Part shown: positions 45,530 to 57,420 of the stretch, in pieces
How the letters are laid out: each line of letters starts with the position of its first letter
Numbering within the stretch: position 1 is the stretch's first letter
Origin: Tubiluchus corallicola
Taxonomy: Eukaryota > Priapulida > Priapulimorpha > Priapulimorphida > Tubiluchidae
Assembly: GCA_030141605.1 (NCBI GenBank)
Contig: JAQGDQ010000011.1
Span: 1,114,066-1,178,065 of the forward strand
Direction of reading: 5' to 3'
DNA length: 64,000 nt
The notes under the pieces: generated by a model
What the model was told of the DNA's origin: nothing
Seen by the model: only the letters and a program-made list of their open reading frames with translations
Database searches by the model: none
Program-made: the position numbers and the translations under genes

Positions 45530-48151
45530 TCATCGTTTTGTAGGCTTGAGGGTGTTTGAATCAGGGCTTTGAGGCGCGGAGGCGGTTAGAGTGCGCGGAG
45601 AAGAGCTTAAAGTACGCAAATATTGAATTAATAGCTGCATGATGATAGACAAAATGAAATGAGAAGTCCTGGACACAAGTCCAACAGTTTTACACTTAGT
45701 CTTGAAAAAAATTTCGGCGCCTCTACTTTTCTGTATTGTACGTATGTTGCGGTTAGTTTTTCTCTGAACATTATTACAAAAACGCAAAATAATAACAAGG
45801 CAAAATGCTTGCATGAATCATACAATACTTAACACTGAATTTTGTAATTAATATCCATTTCATTCTTATACTTACATGTACATGTATTTGAATAACTGTA
45901 GACGCAGCAATTAAACTGGTGCCCGGTGGTAACGTAACCAATTACTAGGCCCACCACTACAACACTATAATTTTATCGTTTCTTCATGCCTAATTCAATT
46001 TCGCTTATCAAGTAAAGTAATTTGTCATAACGCTATCAAGTGCTTAATAAAATATTTTCAAATCCCAAAATTGCGCAAAGCGTAAAATCAAATACCCGGA
46101 CGAAAATCCCGGCAGAATAATTTCAGCAAAATAAATTACTCTATTACGCGTTCGTGGCGTTAGCGTGATCTGAACGATCGAAATTCGAGACAATGAATTA
46201 ATGCATGGCTGCAGTGTTTAAAGTAGTGTTTCCGTTAAATTTGGACTTTCATGCTCTACAGAGAGCGCTGTAGGTGTAGTTGTGTTCTACTCAACTGGCT
46301 ACAATATCAAGCTTATATTTCTAATTTTACAATTGGGCTGTAGATGGCGCAAGCAAAAATATTTGTTATTCAAGGCAGATTCCTTTTATTTTAGAATTCT
46401 GCGTATCGAATGCTAGTAGCAGACCTAATGAGCGCATAATGATGATGACGACGACGACGATGACGATACTAGTGTAGTATGGTACGCTGATACTGCTTGA
46501 GTCAGTTAAGTGGTTAAAATTATTTACCTGCAACAAAAGGGAAACCTTAAAACAGCTAGCACAGGAAGAGAGACAATTGTCAAATGCGAATCCTTTGGAG
46601 TTGGGCAGCTAAACGTTATGATATTTAAGCGTGAACATATTTAGGTGGGTGTACGTGACTTTGGCTGCGTCGTTGAATGTCAAAGGTCAGATCTGTCGAA
46701 AATTCTGAATGGCTTTTTTATTCTAAGAATTTTAAAATCAGGTGATTGAAATTGAAATGGACATGGAGAAATGGACTGAGGTGGACATGGAGAAATGAAC
46801 TGAAGTGGGCTGAACATTGAGGTGGATGGGGAGAAATGAATTGAGGTGGACTGGACATTGAGGTGGACAGGGAGAAGTGGACTTAGGTGGACAATGAGGT
46901 GGACAGCGAGAGATTTAGCACAATGCGCGTTCTTTCACTGGTTGCTTCAGGTCAGTGATTAGCCAGGCCAGGTCAAATCAGTGGACAAGAGCCAAAATGT
47001 AAATGTGAGGCCCAACATTTATTTGTCTTTTTTGTCCAGCCGTCCTTCAAAGCACATACCTGGTATCCAAATCCCCCTGGAAGATCGTGGATTAAACGGT
47101 CAAGGTCAGCCACCAGTAATTTATTCAACCTTTTGAAAAATGCACAAGTCAGTATCACCCACATTGACAAGGAAGACATTTCAAATTTTTCTTGAACTTT
47201 GGACTTGGCCAAAGGTAAGTTGGGCTGTAATGTGAGTTGGAGAAATATTAAATAGAAAATACAAAAACTGCAAAGTTTCATAAAGGAATTCAATAAGGCA
47301 CAAACAAAACTGCTAACAACAAACACGTCACTAAAAATGTATTTAGAAGACATTTACATTGTAAACTGTAAACCAAAATTTGGTAACAGATAGGAGAGAA
47401 ATATTGTGACTAAGTATTGACCTTCAGTAGGTGTTCAAGGTAAAAAGTCATTTTTCTGAACTGTTAAGTAGTAAGCAAACTGATCACAAATTGAAAAAGG
47501 CCAATTAAAGCACAGCAAAAATTGATAGATACATAATTTAATGTGTCAAAAATCTAAAGCATTGTGCTTGCAATACAATGAGTGCAATGCTGCAGGCTAC
47601 TGCCTTTACTTTTTATTCATTTTAAATATGTATTATATGTATTACTCTTCACTCAAATAAAGGTGCAGATACACAACTAGCAGTGACAATGATCAACGTT
47701 TGTTTGTTAACTTTCAATAATAACAAGGATCATTTCAATAATCATCTAGCCACCCAAAAACATCAGAGAGATTCTTTATCGAGATTATTTTCAATAGTAT
47801 TTATTCAGCAACAATCGTTGGGTGGGCGTGGGGTAGGTAGCTGCTGGCCATATCCTCACAATTTACGATAGGGTTTGCAACCTGAACGGTGGAGCTTATT
47901 CCATCAACAAAATCACAGCGCATGCGTGGTTAATTTTAACAAAAAATGAGCAAAATGTAATTATCGCCCTTTTCGATCAACTGGATCACATGAGGACACC
48001 CCCAGCACTTATTGCAGATGGTTGGTTCTCCAGCGTCTATAAGCGCAAACGCACGTTCAGCAAACAAAACGCAACGATTTGCCATCTCGTCTTTTTCATC
48101 AAATGCGCCGATACACCGGTTTTCTGTTTGCACAAAGTTAATAAAGTCCAT
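45530..48151 (-). CDS. Possible unrecognised multi-exon gene
   Basis: Three pieces look coding on the minus strand. (1) An ATG ORF at 47936-48151, 71 aa, beginning MDFINFVQTENRCIGAFDEK and containing a cysteine cluster CNKCWGCPH; a donor may lie inside it. (2) An internal exon at 47060-47224, 55 codons, phase 0 at both ends, between acceptor CATTACAG and donor GTATGT; it contains KFEMSSLSMWVILTCAFFKR and DLDRLIHDLPGGFGYQ. (3) A possible last exon at 45530-45634, acceptor CATCATGCAG, 34 codons beginning LLIQYLRTLSSSPRTLTASA and ending in TGA. Codon use is less AT-rich than the surroundings. I do not recognise the protein. Whether the three join, and whether further exons exist, is not shown. 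The Cys cluster may or may not bind metal. Confidence 0.35.
46440..46470. repeat. GAT/GAC trinucleotide tract
   Basis: Short run of GATGATGACGACGACGACGA type. Confidence 0.8.
46755..46915. repeat. G/A-rich minisatellite
   Basis: Diverged units around GAGGTGGACATGGAGAAATG, length about 25-30 bp, five to six copies. Confidence 0.75.
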
Positions 48152-48654
48152 TGCTTGCTCAAATAAAAGATATTTAGTTACAGCCGGCACACAGCGAGAA
48201 GTGGAAAAGTTCGAAAAAGTCAAACAAACGCCGAGCAAACGATGGATTAACCCTTTACAACGACGCCTTTGAAGCTGCTAGCGGAGACTTCCTCTTGTTT
48301 TGTGGCCGAATCCTTGGAAGAAGTGGCGCGAAGACGATTAAGATAAAAGAGGAAGAAGCTGTTCCTTCTGTATATTGATGCGACTTTCTACATTTATTTC
48401 CTAATAAAATGTCAACCAATTAGTCAGCAAATTAAGATGATAAACATGCCATGCCTTTGTACTGGCTAAAACAGTTTTAACCAGCTGTTAACAGGTTCCC
48501 TCTTTCTCATACAGTTATTGCGGTAGGGTAAACAATAAACGCCCGCCAACCAAGTTAAGTTGTGACATATCTTAATCAGACTGAAAATATTTCAGTCCGC
48601 CAAAAGTACCCCTTCTTATGGAAGCCACACCAATCTGCAAGACTGCACCCTCCC

Positions 48655-48745
48655 TGCTGAAAAATAATATCAAATCAGATGAACAAACTGGGGTTTGAAC
48701 TTGCGGCCTTTGGGTTACTAGTCCAGAGTCTACGTGGTTGAATGA
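48655..48745 (-). repeat. tRNA-derived SINE fragment
   Basis: On the minus strand, GGCCGCAAGTTCAAACCCCA gives a pol III B box, preceded by ACTCTGGACTAGTAACCCAA (anticodon-arm like). Degraded; not a working tRNA. Confidence 0.5.
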
Positions 48746-49339
48746 GGAATGCTATCAAATTTGGGGCTATGAAATCCAAAAACGGTCAAAATTAGCAAGC
48801 AGCTATATCACCTCTCAGCTAAATAGGACAATTTCGAGAATCTTCTTTGCACGAAATCTCATTTCTTACATTGTTGCATTGCATAGTTTAAATAATAATT
48901 ACCTCGGATACTCAAATTTCGTTACACTTTCAAAGCTACGCGCGGCTTGGTGAATTTACTAAGATTGGCAGGGGCGCCTTTTTGTCGTGATAGAAGGCGG
49001 CACCGTGATAAGCATGATCATGAACTGCAGTGTTAGTTTCTGACTCCATATAATGTAAAGACCATTTTTCGTGACATCATGCGTTTAAGCAGTACTGTAA
49101 CACTTATGCAAATGTGCTTGACGCGCAAGGTAAGACGCCTGCCATTGCACAAACTGTGGTTAGTTTAATTAACTTTCTAAGCTAATTATTCAAATATAAG
49201 GAACAATTGTTAACTTTTATAGGCAAGAAAATGTATATTTTGGACAGTAAATTAAAATGAGATTGAGTCTAAACAATCGTCCGCTCTTCCTTTAATTAAA
49301 ACGTTTAAATTTTTGCATCAAGCTAAATACTTACTAAAT

Positions 49340-49493
<154 letters not shown>

Positions 49494-50629
49494 GAAATGC
49501 GAAGTAATGAGTTATTTGTTTTCTGAGTTTTTTGCCCAACTGCCAGTCACTTTCTAGATATGTCATTTAGAACAGCGTCAATCTGTTTTCTCGTATAAGT
49601 TTTGAATACATACTAACTCTATTGTGACTATAAAAATTGGCTAAAAACTTATTACATGAACAACGTGAACAACAACACCATCACGGCGAAGCAGACGGCT
49701 TTACAAAGTTACTTCACAATCGAGTAACCCAACAAGTAAAACTAATGTGCTTAGTTAGCACTATGATAACCCCCAGCTGCACCACAATACTATAAGAGAC
49801 GTTATTAAAAAAAGAAATAAAAAACGGTCTAACCCCTTCGTCTGGTGCTCAAAGTGCGTAGAAATTGATTACATTGAATGATAAATCTCTCTCAATATTT
49901 CAAACGTTTCATGGAACCGCGCGTGGTTTAATTTCGTTAAAGTTATTAATCACTGGGCTACAATAAAAGCCACGAAGCTGATTTATTTCTATTTGCACTG
50001 AGGTTCTTTGAGAGGCACAAAGCGCGGCGCTGCATATAACAAAAAAAGCTCGAGTGGGCGATGTGCAAGCTACCATTACGGAGAGTTAGGTTAATTCATT
50101 TGCAAAAAGGAGGGGTTAATAAAGGAAAGTTTTTCAGCTACACAAGGAATGAAATCCGTGTGAACTAACCGTCTAAGATAGATACAACGTCAGAGGTGCA
50201 TAATCTTTGTCTATTGTATGCATTAATTTATTTTGATCATGTTCCTTTATCCGTTTGTGTTTTTATTCATCAAAGAAACTCTTCTGTTACAAAAGATGTG
50301 AAATCCTTATGAACTGCAATAATAAAAGTGTAATATTTAATTCGAAAGTGGCGTCATCTATAAGCGCTGTATTGAGTTTGATCATTCTTAATAGTCCCCG
50401 TGCACCTTTCCAACATAGTTTTTGTACTTTACTTTAGCCAAGTCGCAAATTTTGCCACAGAAACAAAGCGTGAAAATCTCATGATTTATAATACTAGGTT
50501 TGTTAAGAATCAGCTAATTTCATTACAGTATTATTCTTCGAAAAATTCTGTTGTGCGGCCTACACCTAGTCTTCTTGCAAAGTTTTAATACTGTTTCAGT
50601 TTTCTTATTTCTCTTAAAGCACAAGAAAA

Positions 50630-51305
50630 CGCTCTCCACAAATAAAGCTTAAAAATTCGTCTTGAAATTTTGTACTTCTTGCGTGCTCCCTGTTACATAC
50701 AGGGCTTGTGTCAGCAATAGCGCTGTATAAAACTTGTACATTTAAACCCGCGATGACCGTTAGATGCAGCCATTTTGAGAGAAAATTGTGTAACAAACTT
50801 TTGTTTAAGTTTATCTAAAAATTTTGTAACGTAGTTGTGATATAGCATTTATTCAGTTTGATATTCTTTTACTTGCTTTATCTGTTTGTACTGTTACATG
50901 ACTAATGAAAATAGTCTTGTCAACATCATTGTCATCGTTAAATGTCGTGGTCATCAGCATTATCAATATCGTCGTCATTCGTCGTCATTCAATAAAGTTT
51001 GAAACAAAAACCAGAGCATCCGTACCACACACTTCACTAGCTAAACAAATGTTTATATTACTTTATCCTGTCAATAAGATCAATAATGTTTTTTTGTGAA
51101 TAAGTGTTGTACACTGGGAATGTAAGTCAGTGACGTTTTACCAGGTGGCGCGAATATTTTAAATTACTAAGAATTTTGTTTCCTAGTTACACAAGACTTT
51201 CAAACAGGCAAGAGTAATGCTAAATAATATAACTTTATATGGAAAGTAGGGACTCTCTTTAAGTTACATTTTCTTCCCTTTTAAGGGTACGTATATTCTG
51301 TAGTG
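50630..51305 (-). repeat. Repeat family X copy, interrupted
   Basis: Reverse-oriented copy. Left part (50640-50785, with CTGTATAAAACTTGTACATT and TGACCGTTAGATGCAGCCAT) and right part (from about 50995, AATAAAGTTTGAAACAAAAA) are separated by about 200 bp that other copies lack. That insert is one arm of the inverted repeat described next. Confidence 0.75.
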
Positions 51306-52205
51306 AATACCGAGCCTTTTTTAATGGTTCACATTACAAGTTATAATCCAACGTTCAACGGGAAGCCATTAATGTAAATGGCTATGGAGGAACGGAACCC
51401 CAACTTCAAGGAAAATCTTCTAAGGTGATGGAATATGGGGCCAGCAATGTGTATGGGTTTGGGTGTATGGTCTAAATTGCGCATTTCCATGTTCAGAAGT
51501 AGTTTTCTTGGTCACCTGTTCACTTGTTAACCGGATCCGGCGTTGTTTAACTTCACAACCAAGACATTCAATTATTTTTCTCTCGCCAAACTTGCTATCT
51601 CGACTATCGTATATAAAGCATAGCATAAACGACAGAGTCTTTATCATTCTTTATGATTATTAGTTTCTGTACAACATTCTCGCCCAACTATAAAGTGATC
51701 AGAGACCTGCAATCGGTAACGCTTTGCGGCATTACCTGTCTTATCTCACCTGAGCTTAGTATCACTATGATTGGAACACAAAGCCGCCTGTACATGGCCA
51801 GCGGGTGTAAGATGAATGCTCGGCTTGATTTCTCCGCAATCTCGCAAGTCAAAAGGCGATTGAAGAAACTTTTACAGGTTCAGAAACTGTTTTCAATAAG
51901 ACGATTCAGCAACCCAACTTCAATCAGTGATTATGAAAATGACGTCTATGATATGATTTCAACAACAATAAAATAAATGAGGATGATGATGATGATGACG
52001 ATATTGATAATGCTGATGACCACGACATTCAACGATGACAATGATGTTGACAAGACTATTTTTATTAGTCATGTAACAGTACAAACAGATAAAGCAAGTA
52101 AAAGAATATCAAACTGAATAAATGCTATATCACAACTACGTTACAAAATTTTTAGATAAACTTAACAAAAGTTTGTTTAGTTTGTTACTAAAGCCCTTGC
52201 AAAAC
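50789..52205. repeat. Long inverted repeat, about 200-bp arms, about 1-kb centre
   Basis: The left arm 50789-50990 (AACTTTTGTTTAAGTTTATC, through CATTTATTCAGTTTGATATT, to CATCAGCATTATCAATATCG) is reverse-complemented at about 51990-52195 with only a few differences. Both arms end inward in GAT/ATC-rich repeats. Confidence 0.9.
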
Positions 52206-53055
52206 AAATGTAAGCTTGTACCTTGTATTTTTCAAAACACGTAACACCCTTCTGCAAGACTTTTACTACTTTTATTTTACAAAAAATGCCTGCTTGGCTA
52301 CTTGGTATAATTTGCCCAATTAGGCAATGTCAACTCAATATCGCATTATAGATTATACAAATAAGACAGTCACAAATGCATAAACATAACTTAACTGCTA
52401 ATCTTTGTATGTCAATACAGCCACCGCTTATCCTATCATAGCTAAATTGTAAACACGTACGAGTATGATATGCTCGTAAAATTGTTTTGCCGTTTACATG
52501 CCCATTAAGCACAGTGAATGGTCACTTTTCTGTCCCGTCCAATGTCCAAAAGAAAGGTAGTCAAAGTTAAAATTCGCATTTTAGTTAAATTGCTACTCTG
52601 CAGGGATGACTGACACTTGTAATAGTAGTGGCGGCACGATCAAAAGCCAGCGTCAATCATACCGCCTACTATATCCTTTACATGGAACTCTGTGCCGATT
52701 TACACGACTTTAAATAGTTCGTTATTGATCTTCAAAATATAACCTACTAAATTTGGCTAACACAATTTCATTTGGCTAACGTACAATATTGAAACTGTTT
52801 TTGTGCCTAGTTTTTTCTATGGAAATTTGTTGGTCATCATTGTAGCCGTAATCAACTTGTGTTTGACGATCGATATCCATGCGCGCGGCAGCATACACGA
52901 TAAGTGCATAGTGATACGACACGCTTTGAGGGCAATACAAGACTGGTAAATGATCAGTTGCTCAGTATACAACAGGTTCTGTCAGCTGTGAGCATGGTTT
53001 GTAAATGAGCCGACTCTCTCTCTGTATGCCTGTGTGACTTAATGCTTTCCCAACG

Positions 53056-53062
53056 TATAAGT
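53056..53062 (+). promoter_or_regulatory. Possible TATA-like element upstream of Frizzled
   Basis: TATAAGT lies about 50 bp before the Frizzled ATG. If used, it would give a very short leader of about 20 nt. Alternatively, this is itself leader sequence and the promoter is further upstream. Weak evidence. Confidence 0.2.
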
Positions 53063-53106
53063 AGTAGTGACTGCATACAGCGCAGTTGATACTGGCGAAT
53101 GAAAAC

Positions 53107-54921
53107 ATGTCGCCCGCAAGCGTCGTGCGACTGCACGTGCTTTTGTTGTGGTTTTTACTTCTGTGTCACAAACTTTGCCACGGATTAGATTCCAGTAAGA
53201 AAAGCCAGTGTGAGCGAATAACTATACCTATGTGTCAGGATATGCCATACAACATGACTAGAATGCCTAATCTCATGGGACACGTTAGTCAAGCTGAGGC
53301 AGCCATTCAAGTGCACGAATTTGTCACACTCGTAGAAGTTGGCTGTTCTAAACATCTGAAGTTTTTTCTGTGCTCCCTGTACGCGCCTATGTGTACGGAA
53401 CAAGTCGACATACCCATACCTGCCTGCAGGTCAATGTGTGAAGAAGTCAAAAACTTATGTCTTCCGGTGCTGGAAAAGTTCCGTTTTCCTTGGCCGGATT
53501 CGCTAAAGTGTTCCCGTCTTCCTGAAAAGAATGGTTTGTGCATGGAAATCCCGGACGCTTCTCGGGAGCCCAGTAATCGGGCAGATAGAGATAACTTCGA
53601 TATTGACCACATCGACAGGGTACTAAAACCTGGTGACTCTGGCGTTTTTTCTGTTTATAATCAAATGTTCAATTCGAAACAGCCGAGTTCCACCACTAGT
53701 CAACCGGCTCCAAAGTGTAAATCAGAAAAATTTGTTTATGTAAAACAGTTAGAACACCGTGAAGATACTCTAGGTGCTTGTGCTCCCATGTGCAGACTTC
53801 CACCGTCGGAGGGGGAACGTCCTATTAGCGTGTTCTTTCGGACGAATGATAAGAACTTTGCGCAGGTCTGGATGGCGGTGTGGGCCTCCGTTTGTTTCGT
53901 GTCCACTGCGTTTACTGTGCTGACATTTTGGATTGATATGGGACGGTTTAAATACCCCGAACGACCTATCTATTTCTTAGCTATGTGTTTTAACATCTAT
54001 TCTATTGCTTACCTAATACGTGTTATTGCGGGAGCAGACGCCATATCTTGTGACTCCACATACGTCAATAAAGAACCTGTCAGATTTCTCATTCGCGAGG
54101 GATTACAGAGCACGGGCTGTATCATTGTCTTTTTAATCCTCTATTTCTTCGGCATGGCGAGTTCAATATGGTGGGTCGTTTTGACATTGACTTGGTACCT
54201 AGCCGCCGGAAGAAAGTGGGGTCACGAAGCTATTGAGGCCCTCAGTTCCTACTTCCACCTAGCGGCTTGGGGCGTTCCTGCCGTTAAAACCATGGTGATC
54301 TTAATCATGAGACAAGTGGACGCTGATGAGTTTACGGGTATGTGTTACACAGGAAATCTGGACCCTCGGGCATTGTTGGGGTTCGTGATTGCCCCACTCT
54401 GCGTTTATCTAATCATTGGTATCGTGTTTATCTGCTACGGATTTGGTGCGCTGTTTAGAATTCGGAAAGCCATGAAACGGGACGGTAGCAATATCGACAA
54501 ACTCGAGAAACTCATGGTTAAAATCGGAATATTTTCCGTCACCTACTTAGTACCAGCCGCTTGTGTGCTAGCTTGTTACGTTTATCAATATTACAGACTG
54601 GACGATTGGATACGCCTGGCGATGAATTCAGACTGTACCAGCGATGACTGTAGTGACAATCTTAATTTTAGTATACCTTATACGTCTGTATTTCTCATGA
54701 AAATTTGCATGTCTTTGATAGTGGGCATATCTAGTGGAATGTGGGTGTGGACCAGCAAGACTTGGCACTCCTGGTACAACTTCTGTAGCCATCCCTGGCG
54801 GCGGTCGCACAGAAGGAAGATAAAAATGGCCTATCAACATCATCAAGTGCCTATTATGCAGCTGACCACTTACAGGGGTGAGAAATATTACGCTCCTCAT
54901 CAGACGTGTTCCAGAGTATGA
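53107..54921 (+). CDS. Fz9/10: Frizzled Wnt receptor, FZD9/10-like, single exon
   Basis: Seven-pass plasma-membrane receptor for Wnt ligands, 604 aa and complete. Signal peptide at about 1-26 (RLHVLLLWFLLLC core). Cysteine-rich domain with all ten cysteines: C35, 43, 80, 89, 96, 107, 111, 118, 135, 145, including NMTRMPNLMGH with an N-glycosylation site. Linker at about 150-250, then seven membrane segments from about 252 to 548, with KWGHEAIEALSSYFHLAAW (370-388) and DKLEKLMVKIG. The Dishevelled-binding KTxxxW is KTWHSW at 551-556. The short tail ends CSRV. The start is the ATG at 53107; the frame is open 21 nt upstream but without another ATG. The CRD is closest to FZD9/10. Some transmembrane stretches (NIYSIAY, MRQVDADE) also resemble FZD4, so placement within the FZD4/9/10 clade is inferred. 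Single-exon Frizzled genes are common. Confidence 0.97.
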   Translation: MSPASVVRLHVLLLWFLLLCHKLCHGLDSSKKSQCERITIPMCQDMPYNMTRMPNLMGHVSQAEAAIQVHEFVTLVEVGCSKHLKFFLCSLYAPMCTEQVDIPIPACRSMCEEVKNLCLPVLEKFRFPWPDSLKCSRLPEKNGLCMEIPDASREPSNRADRDNFDIDHIDRVLKPGDSGVFSVYNQMFNSKQPSSTTSQPAPKCKSEKFVYVKQLEHREDTLGACAPMCRLPPSEGERPISVFFRTNDKNFAQVWMAVWASVCFVSTAFTVLTFWIDMGRFKYPERPIYFLAMCFNIYSIAYLIRVIAGADAISCDSTYVNKEPVRFLIREGLQSTGCIIVFLILYFFGMASSIWWVVLTLTWYLAAGRKWGHEAIEALSSYFHLAAWGVPAVKTMVILIMRQVDADEFTGMCYTGNLDPRALLGFVIAPLCVYLIIGIVFICYGFGALFRIRKAMKRDGSNIDKLEKLMVKIGIFSVTYLVPAACVLACYVYQYYRLDDWIRLAMNSDCTSDDCSDNLNFSIPYTSVFLMKICMSLIVGISSGMWVWTSKTWHSWYNFCSHPWRRSHRRKIKMAYQHHQVPIMQLTTYRGEKYYAPHQTCSRV

Positions 54922-57420
54922 AGCTTGAGCGTAGCTATGCCCATGTAAATAATGCTTTGTTGACATGTAGTAGGTGCGTCAGTATGGTTGTGATCAAGTG
55001 CATGCTGCTATAATTTATCATTAGTGTGCTTGAGTTTCTACGCATGTAATGCTTAGGAAATTAAGCGTGTAAGCTTCCCAGCTAATGATAAATTATAGCA
55101 TTTTGTCCAGAATGAAAAATTACTATGTAGATTGCAGAACCCCCAAACCATCTGTAGTCTCTCTGCTTCTCACTCATCAGCGGCGGTTTTCAATGAGTCC
55201 TTTGATCTCGCCGCCGGGGAGGTACTGAAACCATTGTGCTTTAACATTTTATGTTGTAGCGGGAAAGCTTGCTTATGCATAATTAAACAATGGATCGATA
55301 GAAACCTGATCACTTTACACGCAAGCGTCGATTTTCCAAACCTCACTGGCTTCCTTCAAAGCTTCGTTTATGTGAAGGTTAAATAGGGATGAAGAAACAA
55401 TTGCCTTAATTGGCTTTCTCTAAGGCTTCATTTTCTTAAATACAGCAAGAATATTTAAAGTAAGATTTGCAGTGGGTTATGGTATAAAACTAAAAAAGTC
55501 TGCAACCACAAATTTATCAGTTCATTCTGCAAGTTTATTATCAGTGTCATTTTTTATTGAATTATATTTATTTGCCAAAGTTCATATGGGAAAATAAATT
55601 TTCAGTCAGAATGTGGTGCCACTTTCCGTACATATTATTATACATTAAAATATATTCGCAAATAGATGAAATGACCAACATTCCCCAAGAAATTTGCTTA
55701 AATTTTATAGTCATTTCATTTGAAAAATAATTAATAATTAATTACTTTAATCTAAGTTATGGTTAAATTAAATTGAAAAAATACAAAGTAACTCAAAAAT
55801 TCTTTTTGGAATTGAACTTAAGAAAAAATGTTCTTAACTCAATACTTTTATTAATGAATGTATAATTGCTTTTTAATTTTCATGCAATATTGATTATATT
55901 TATGTTTTTTCCTAACAAGCTTAATAATTTTCTCTCAAACAATCCACTTTTATTTTCATTAAAATAGGTATAAAAAATAATAGCCTTTTTAAATGCTTTT
56001 AAACAGAAATTTTTTTTGACAAGCCTCTCGTGTTAATTTCTCTTGACATATTTGGCCTTAGTGACATGTATTAGTAATTGCGCGTTTTCTAAATGGTACT
56101 TTAAAAAGTATCGGTTTTTGAAATGTTGATTTTTGATAGAGGTAGAGAAGTGCATACATGTAATCAAAACATTACCAGTTGGTATTAGGTGTTTTTCAAC
56201 ACCTGCATCTTTGTTTTGTTTTTCGTTGATTTTTAAGTAACTTATAGCAGTATTAATGCCACATATACCAAGTTATGAACAATATAATAGTAAACTAAGA
56301 AAGGTTTTATGTGTGTTCAAACCCCTTACACTGAGATTACTTCTGAAGCATTTATTTTAGCTTCTTTTTTATGTAAAGTACTTCTTGCTAGTTTTTTTTA
56401 TTTACTGGGGTGGTTTTAGAGCTCCCATTATCACTTAGTATTGCAGATTAAATGTTTAGTATCTACTTGTCTATCTGCTTTTATTAAAATTGCTTTGCGT
56501 AGACTGAAACTGTATAATATAAAATGGCAGTGCAAAAACTTGAAAGGCACGATGTTTTTTAAGGTCTGTACTCGTCACTTAAAATAGTAATTAAATTTAT
56601 ATTTCATGATGCTTTGCAATGAAAATGCAAATTTGAAATTACTTTAGTTAAAATGTCATGTAACTTGACTTGCCCACGGCAATATGTTTCAATGTAAATT
56701 TTAATGTAATTTATAGTCATGGATTTTATGTATTTACATCGTGTAACTTAGTAATTAAATTTCGATGCATCAGTCTTCAATCAATTTTCTAAATTGGTAA
56801 TTATAGTATTCGAAAAGCGAAATTTTAGACCTTACTACAAAAATATTGCTTGTGCTTGTTAAAATTTAAGTTACACGATATTTTTAAACATTCTCACTGC
56901 CTAGATATAATTCTCGTGGCCCTTTGCTGTTTGATGTTTGCTTTTTTAGTATTTGTTGTTTACAAATTGTAATAAGTTGTTTGTTTGCATTGAACAACTA
57001 CAGTAATAATTGTTGTATATACTTGATTAATTTATCCTAGTCGTTGATAAATTGTTAGATATATTTTGCTGGTAGTGTAATTATTTAATAATTTTTTTCG
57101 CATTTTTCTACATTATTGTTTAATTTTTAACCTACTACTTATTTGTATCTAAGGATATATACGAATTAATACCTGTCTTACTGCTTCACTTGTGTTAATT
57201 CACTTCCAGCTCTTCATTTATTTATGGTTTTCATTTGTAACAGTAACTTCTATGCCAAAACTCTTATTCCCTTTTGTATGATAAGTATGAAACATTTTGT
57301 AAATATGTACATAGTTACGAATTTGTAGTTCATAGTTTGTATATTTTATAGACCAAATGTAAATAATGAAGTTCTTTGAAATACAATATAAGACGAAGAT
57401 GAATTACACTAGTTTTTTGT
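54922..57420 (+). other. AT-rich region after Frizzled, probable 3' UTR in part
   Basis: About 2.5 kb without an ORF resembling protein and without recognised repeats apart from the stem-loop. AATAAA-type signals occur (for example near 55593), but no single one stands out, so the transcript end cannot be set. Confidence 0.35.
55006..55100 (+). other. Perfect 19-bp stem-loop downstream of the Frizzled stop
   Basis: TGCTATAATTTATCATTAG at 55006-55024 is exactly reverse-complemented at 55082-55100, enclosing a 57-nt loop whose inner flanks are also partly complementary. It starts 85 nt after the stop codon and so would lie in the Frizzled 3' UTR. It could be an mRNA hairpin or a small palindromic transposon remnant. 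Confidence 0.8.

Noticed and set aside
51653-51976. 107-codon plus-strand ORF between the inverted-repeat arms
   Set aside because: No recognised domain and not a transposase; ends in the GAT-rich arm.
53086-53106. Longer Frizzled start at 53086
   Set aside because: The codon there is TTG; the first ATG is 53107 and is followed directly by a signal peptide.
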